Origin: Flavobacteriales bacterium
GTDB taxonomy: Bacteria; Bacteroidota; Bacteroidia; Flavobacteriales_D; Crocinitomicaceae
Length of the DNA: 64,000 nt
Reading direction: 5' to 3'
Assembly (NCBI GenBank): GCA_947488235.1
Contig: CANLAQ010000002.1
Location: 1 to 64,000, forward strand
A program made the translations under genes and the position numbers. The stretch's first letter is position 1, and each line of letters begins with the position of its first letter. The notes below the pieces were generated by a model. It saw only the letters and a list, made by a program, of their open reading frames with translations, was not told the origin of the DNA and searched no databases. Below, piece by piece: positions 60,707 to 64,000 of the stretch.

Positions 60707-62149
60707 TTATAGTTCTTTTCGTAATCGTGCTACAGGGAGGTTCAGTTGTTCTCTATATTTTGCAACAGTTCTCCGCGCAATGTTATATCCTTTTTGTTGC
60801 AAAAGGGCCATTAATTTCTCATCAGGAAGGGGTGTTTTCTTATCTTCTCCACTAATAGCATCTAATAAAATTTGCTTTACCTCTCTTGTAGAGACTTCTT
60901 CTCCAGCATCTGTAGATAATGATTCAGAGAAAAAATATTTTAAAGGGTAAACGCCAAAATTGGTCTGTACATATTTGCTATTGGCAACACGAGAAATGGT
61001 GGAAATATCCATTTCTACTATTTCTGCAATGTCTTTTAATATCATTGGCTTCAGCTTGGTTTCGTCTCCACTTAGAAAAAATGCTTCTTGATAATGCATC
61101 ATTGCATTCATGGTGAACAGCAAGGTTTGTTGTCTTTGCTTAATGGCATCAATAAACCAAAGGGCATTGTCTAATTTTTGTTTTACGAAACCCACTGCTT
61201 GTTTATCAGATTTCGAGGTCTTGGCCCCCTCCGAATAATTTCGCAACAGGTCTTTATATTCTTTGCTAACTTTTAATTCTGGTGCATTCCTACTGTTTAA
61301 TGATAGAACTAAGCCTACTTCATTTTCGACAATGATAAAGTCTGGAATAATTTGTTGAAAATTCTTAGCAGATTCTTTCATTGATCCACCGGGCTTTGGA
61401 TTTAATTTTAAAATTTCATCAATAGCAGCCTTAAGTGTTACCTCATCAATAGATAATTTTTTAACAATTTTATCGTAATGTTTCTTGGTAAATTCCTCGA
61501 ACAAATCGCGCAAAATTAATTTAGCCTTCTTTCTAATTTCGGATCCATCCTGTCTTCTTTCAATTTGTAATAAAAGACATTCCCTTAGGTTTCTTGCTCC
61601 TACTCCAGCGGGATCTAATTCTTGAATTAAGTGAAGAATAACCTCAATTTCTTCTTCTGTGGCAATCACATTCATTGAAAAAGCCAAGTCGTCGACAATC
61701 GCATCTAAAGCTCTTCCTATGTAACCAGATTCATCAAGATTTCCAATTAAAATATCTGCAATGGCAAATTCTCTATCGTCTAAATCGAGTAAATGAAGTT
61801 GTTCGCTCAGCTTTTCTTGAAAACTTTGTTCTCCAGAAAGTGGAATTACCCGTTCTTCATCATCTTTAGATTGATTGTTTGCTTGAGTTTTGTAATCTGC
61901 AACATCATCATCCATGTAGTCAGAAATATCAAAATCATCTTCGTTGTCATCGTCATCGAACTCCTCTTGATCATCAAACTCATCCTCATTATCTTCACTC
62001 CCTTCTTCTAAGGCTGGATTTTCTTCAATTTCTTGTTTGATGCGTTGATCTAACTCTATGGTAGGAACTTGCAACAATTTCATAAGTTGAATTTGCTGCG
62101 GGGAAAGTCGCTGTTCTAGTTTTAAGGAAAGATGTTGCTTAAGCGCCAT
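60707..62149 (-). CDS. rpoN: RNA polymerase sigma-54 factor
   Basis: 480 residues. Region I starts KQHLSLKLEQRLSPQQIQLMKLLQ (Gln/Leu-rich, contacts the activator), followed by an acidic region II (about 40-95, runs of D and E). The core-binding region (about 110-300) includes LDPAGVGARNLRECLLLQ. The C-terminal DNA-binding part holds the helix-turn-helix and the RpoN box ARRTVAKYREQL (near 461-472). It directs transcription from -24/-12 promoters and needs an AAA+ activator, none of which is in the window. It lies 2 bp after asnS. Confidence 0.97.
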   Translation of the reverse strand: MALKQHLSLKLEQRLSPQQIQLMKLLQVPTIELDQRIKQEIEENPALEEGSEDNEDEFDDQEEFDDDDNEDDFDISDYMDDDVADYKTQANNQSKDDEERVIPLSGEQSFQEKLSEQLHLLDLDDREFAIADILIGNLDESGYIGRALDAIVDDLAFSMNVIATEEEIEVILHLIQELDPAGVGARNLRECLLLQIERRQDGSEIRKKAKLILRDLFEEFTKKHYDKIVKKLSIDEVTLKAAIDEILKLNPKPGGSMKESAKNFQQIIPDFIIVENEVGLVLSLNSRNAPELKVSKEYKDLLRNYSEGAKTSKSDKQAVGFVKQKLDNALWFIDAIKQRQQTLLFTMNAMMHYQEAFFLSGDETKLKPMILKDIAEIVEMDISTISRVANSKYVQTNFGVYPLKYFFSESLSTDAGEEVSTREVKQILLDAISGEDKKTPLPDEKLMALLQQKGYNIARRTVAKYREQLNLPVARLRKEL

Positions 62150-62151
62150 AA

Positions 62152-63600
62152 TTAAAATGCTGCATTTAATGGTGTCCTTGGAAATGGTATTACATCTCTA
62201 ATATTAGTCATTCCGGTAACAAACATAATCATCCTCTCAAAACCTAGGCCAAATCCTGCATGGGGCACTGTACCTAATTTTCTGGTTTCAATATACCACC
62301 ACAAATCTTCTTCAGGGATATTAAATGCTTTGCATTTTTCAAGTAAGATATCGTAACGCTCTTCTCGTTGAGATCCACCAACGATTTCGCCAATACCCGG
62401 GAATAAGACATCCATGGCAGCTACCGTTTTTTGGTCGTCATTTTGTCTCATGTAAAACGCCTTGATGCCCGCAGGATAATCGTATAAAATCACCGGGCAT
62501 TTAAATTCTTTCTCTACCAAATAGCGCTCATGCTCACTTTGCAAGTCAACTCCCCATTCAATTGGATATTGAAATTTCTTTTTCTTGTTGTGGTTACAAT
62601 TTAAAAGTACTTCAATCGCTTCTGAATAAGACAAGCGTTTGAAAGGGTTTTCAATTACAAATTTTAGACGATCAATCAATCCTAATTCATTTCTTTCATG
62701 CTGTGGCTTTTGACTCTGTTCTTGAGCTTCTCTTTGATTTAAAAACTCTAAATCTTCACTACACTTATCCAAGACATAGGCGCATATATACTTTAAAAAT
62801 TCTTCAGACAAGTTCATATTGTCCTTTAAATCATTAAAAGCAACCTCTGGTTCAATCATCCAAAATTCTGCTAAATGTCTTGATGTATTTGAGTTTTCAG
62901 CGCGAAAAGTAGGGCCAAAGGTATATACTTGACCAAGCGCAAGCGCCGCTAATTCAGCTTCCAATTGACCAGAAACAGTAAGGTTTACAGCTTTTCCAAA
63001 GAAATCTTCTTTATAGTCAACTTCACCTGCATCATTTAATGGTGGATTTTTAGCATCTAAGGTGCTTACTCTAAACATTTCTCCTGCCCCTTCAGCATCT
63101 GAACCAGTTATAATGGGCGTGTGAAGATAGACAAACCCATTTTCATTAAAATAATGGTGAATGGCATAGGCTACCGCATGTCTAATACGAAAAACGGCAC
63201 TGAAGGTCTGCGTTCTAAATCTTAAATGAGCCTGTTCTCTTAAAAATTCTAAGCTGTGTTTTTTAGGTTGTAATATGGTTTGTTGCACTTTATCGGGATG
63301 CGCAAGACCGAGGATTTCAATTTGTTCTACTTGTAGCTCTACATTTTGTCCTGCTCCAATGGATGCAATGAGCGTACCAATTAAAGAAACTGATGCGGCG
63401 GTAGTAATATTTTTTAGCTGTTCTTCAGGAAATTTTTCAAAGTCAACCACGGCTTGAATACTTGCAAGACATGACCCGTCATTTACTTGGATAAATCTAT
63501 TGCTTCGGAAGGCGCGAACCCATCCTTTTACAATAATTTTTTCTCCAATCAATGCTTTGCCCTCAGGACTTAGTATGTGTTTTATTTTAAATCGTTCCAT
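62152..63600 (-). CDS. asnS: Asparaginyl-tRNA synthetase
   Basis: 482 residues from the ATG at 63600; an in-frame GTG 6 nt upstream overlaps the promoter element. The N-terminal OB-fold anticodon domain ([23 protein letters not shown]) is followed by the class II core: motif 2 with [25 protein letters not shown] (about 228-252), and motif 3 with [17 protein letters not shown] (near 450). The asparagine enzyme is indicated by the AsnRS-type motif 2 and by the length. First gene of asnS-rpoN-PAP2. Confidence 0.96.
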   Translation of the reverse strand: MERFKIKHILSPEGKALIGEKIIVKGWVRAFRSNRFIQVNDGSCLASIQAVVDFEKFPEEQLKNITTAASVSLIGTLIASIGAGQNVELQVEQIEILGLAHPDKVQQTILQPKKHSLEFLREQAHLRFRTQTFSAVFRIRHAVAYAIHHYFNENGFVYLHTPIITGSDAEGAGEMFRVSTLDAKNPPLNDAGEVDYKEDFFGKAVNLTVSGQLEAELAALALGQVYTFGPTFRAENSNTSRHLAEFWMIEPEVAFNDLKDNMNLSEEFLKYICAYVLDKCSEDLEFLNQREAQEQSQKPQHERNELGLIDRLKFVIENPFKRLSYSEAIEVLLNCNHNKKKKFQYPIEWGVDLQSEHERYLVEKEFKCPVILYDYPAGIKAFYMRQNDDQKTVAAMDVLFPGIGEIVGGSQREERYDILLEKCKAFNIPEEDLWWYIETRKLGTVPHAGFGLGFERMIMFVTGMTNIRDVIPFPRTPLNAAF

Positions 63601-63605
63601 GAACA

Positions 63606-63613
63606 CAAAAATA
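63606..63613 (-). promoter_or_regulatory. -7 promoter element (TATTTTTG) for asnS-rpoN
   Basis: An exact TAnnTTTG match on the minus strand ends 5 nt before the asnS ATG at 63600, again implying a near-leaderless mRNA. Confidence 0.5.
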
Positions 63614-63724
63614 AGACATTCCTATTAAATAATGCAGCCGCCGACTTTAATTCCTTATCAATATTCATTCTTAATGTTTAGGTTGCTTTTATACCTAATT
63701 TTATTAAAAATTAAAACCACTCTT

Positions 63725-64000
63725 ATGTTTAATGCTGCCCATACCCATTTACTCGTAAATCACCTTCCAATTATCCTCCCTTTTATTGGAGTTTTTATTG
63801 TGATCTTAGGTTTAATCTTTAAGTCAGACTTGGTTCAAAGAATTGGCCTGCTTTTATTTGTTTTAACCGGAATAGCAGCATTTATTTCCATGAATACAGG
63901 AGGAAATGCAGAGCATTTTTTGGAGCGCTTGGATGAAAGTAAAGAGCATTTAATGCACGAACATGAAGAAGTAGCAGAGACATTTTCGGTGATTGCTTAT
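63725..64000 (+). CDS. Membrane protein of unknown function (3' end cut by window)
   Basis: The first 92 residues of an ORF that runs off the right edge. It begins MFNAAHTHLLVNHLPIILPF, with two TM helices (about 14-34 and 41-60) and then a His/Glu-rich stretch (AEHFLERLDESKEHLMHEHEE) before the cut. The NHLP motif in the first helix recalls small Bacteroidota membrane proteins related to DUF2231, but this is weak. It is divergent from asnS with 124 bp between start codons. Likely a real gene. Confidence 0.65.
   Translation, partial: MFNAAHTHLLVNHLPIILPFIGVFIVILGLIFKSDLVQRIGLLLFVLTGIAAFISMNTGGNAEHFLERLDESKEHLMHEHEEVAETFSVIAY

Noticed and set aside
1..64000. tRNA, rRNA, CRISPR arrays, insertion sequences, riboswitches and phage genes
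   Set aside because: Looked for by eye and not found; short or divergent RNA elements could still be missed without a covariance-model search.

Overview
This window looks like a chromosomal segment of a Bacteroidota bacterium, most likely a marine, aerobic member of the Flavobacteriales. The evidence is the low G+C content, three proteins with type IX secretion (T9SS) C-terminal sorting domains, Bacteroidota-type -7 promoter elements (TAnnTTTG) just upstream of many start codons, and gene orders typical of the group (acpP-fabF-rnc opposite purN; ftsX-DUF3098-uppP-truB; asnS-rpoN; panD-panC opposite a starch-synthase-like gene, a DUF4270 lipoprotein and glmS). It also has a proteorhodopsin. 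I saw no tRNA, rRNA, CRISPR array, transposase or prophage gene. The ends cut an aminotransferase (left) and a small membrane protein (right).

Left part (1-18.5 kb): aminotransferase and S41 peptidase, ftsE, a large TPR protein followed by an outer-membrane barrel, a T9SS-exported peptidoglycan amidase, a 2-hydroxyacid dehydrogenase, then the leftward block DUF4175 protein / RsbW-like ATPase / ybeY / mnmG. Between mnmG and ybeY lie two near-perfect parS (ParB-binding) sites. About 4 kb further right is a 642-bp intergenic region with only about 21% G+C. Together these suggest the window lies close to the replication origin.

Middle part (18.5-47 kb): rpiB, hemW, a secreted lysyl-endopeptidase-like protease with a thioredoxin-like partner, udk with a very large NtrY-like histidine kinase, ispG, ftsX-DUF3098-uppP-truB, a glycine-rich T9SS surface protein with slippage-prone repeats, a leftward operon (cysS, gamma-carbonic anhydrase, lipoprotein, aminopeptidase P, hydrolase), ispD with an LD-carboxypeptidase, the sdhCAB operon, and rnc-fabF-acpP.

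Right part (47-64 kb): purN, kynU, then a tightly packed rightward operon hemL / SDR epimerase / CruF-like carotenoid protein / crtZ / crtYcd, followed by rfaE2, panD, panC, the glycosyltransferase-DUF4270-glmS unit, the opsin, and asnS-rpoN-PAP2 phosphatase. The opsin carries the Asp-Thr-Glu proton-pump motif, a green-tuning Met, and a Gly where xanthorhodopsin has its carotenoid-binding fenestration. Carotenoid cyclase and hydroxylase genes lie about 6 kb away and two MEP-pathway genes (ispG, ispD) are in the same window. A carotenoid-antenna light-driven proton pump is therefore the most attractive testable hypothesis here. The genes for phytoene synthesis and desaturation and for retinal formation are not in the window.
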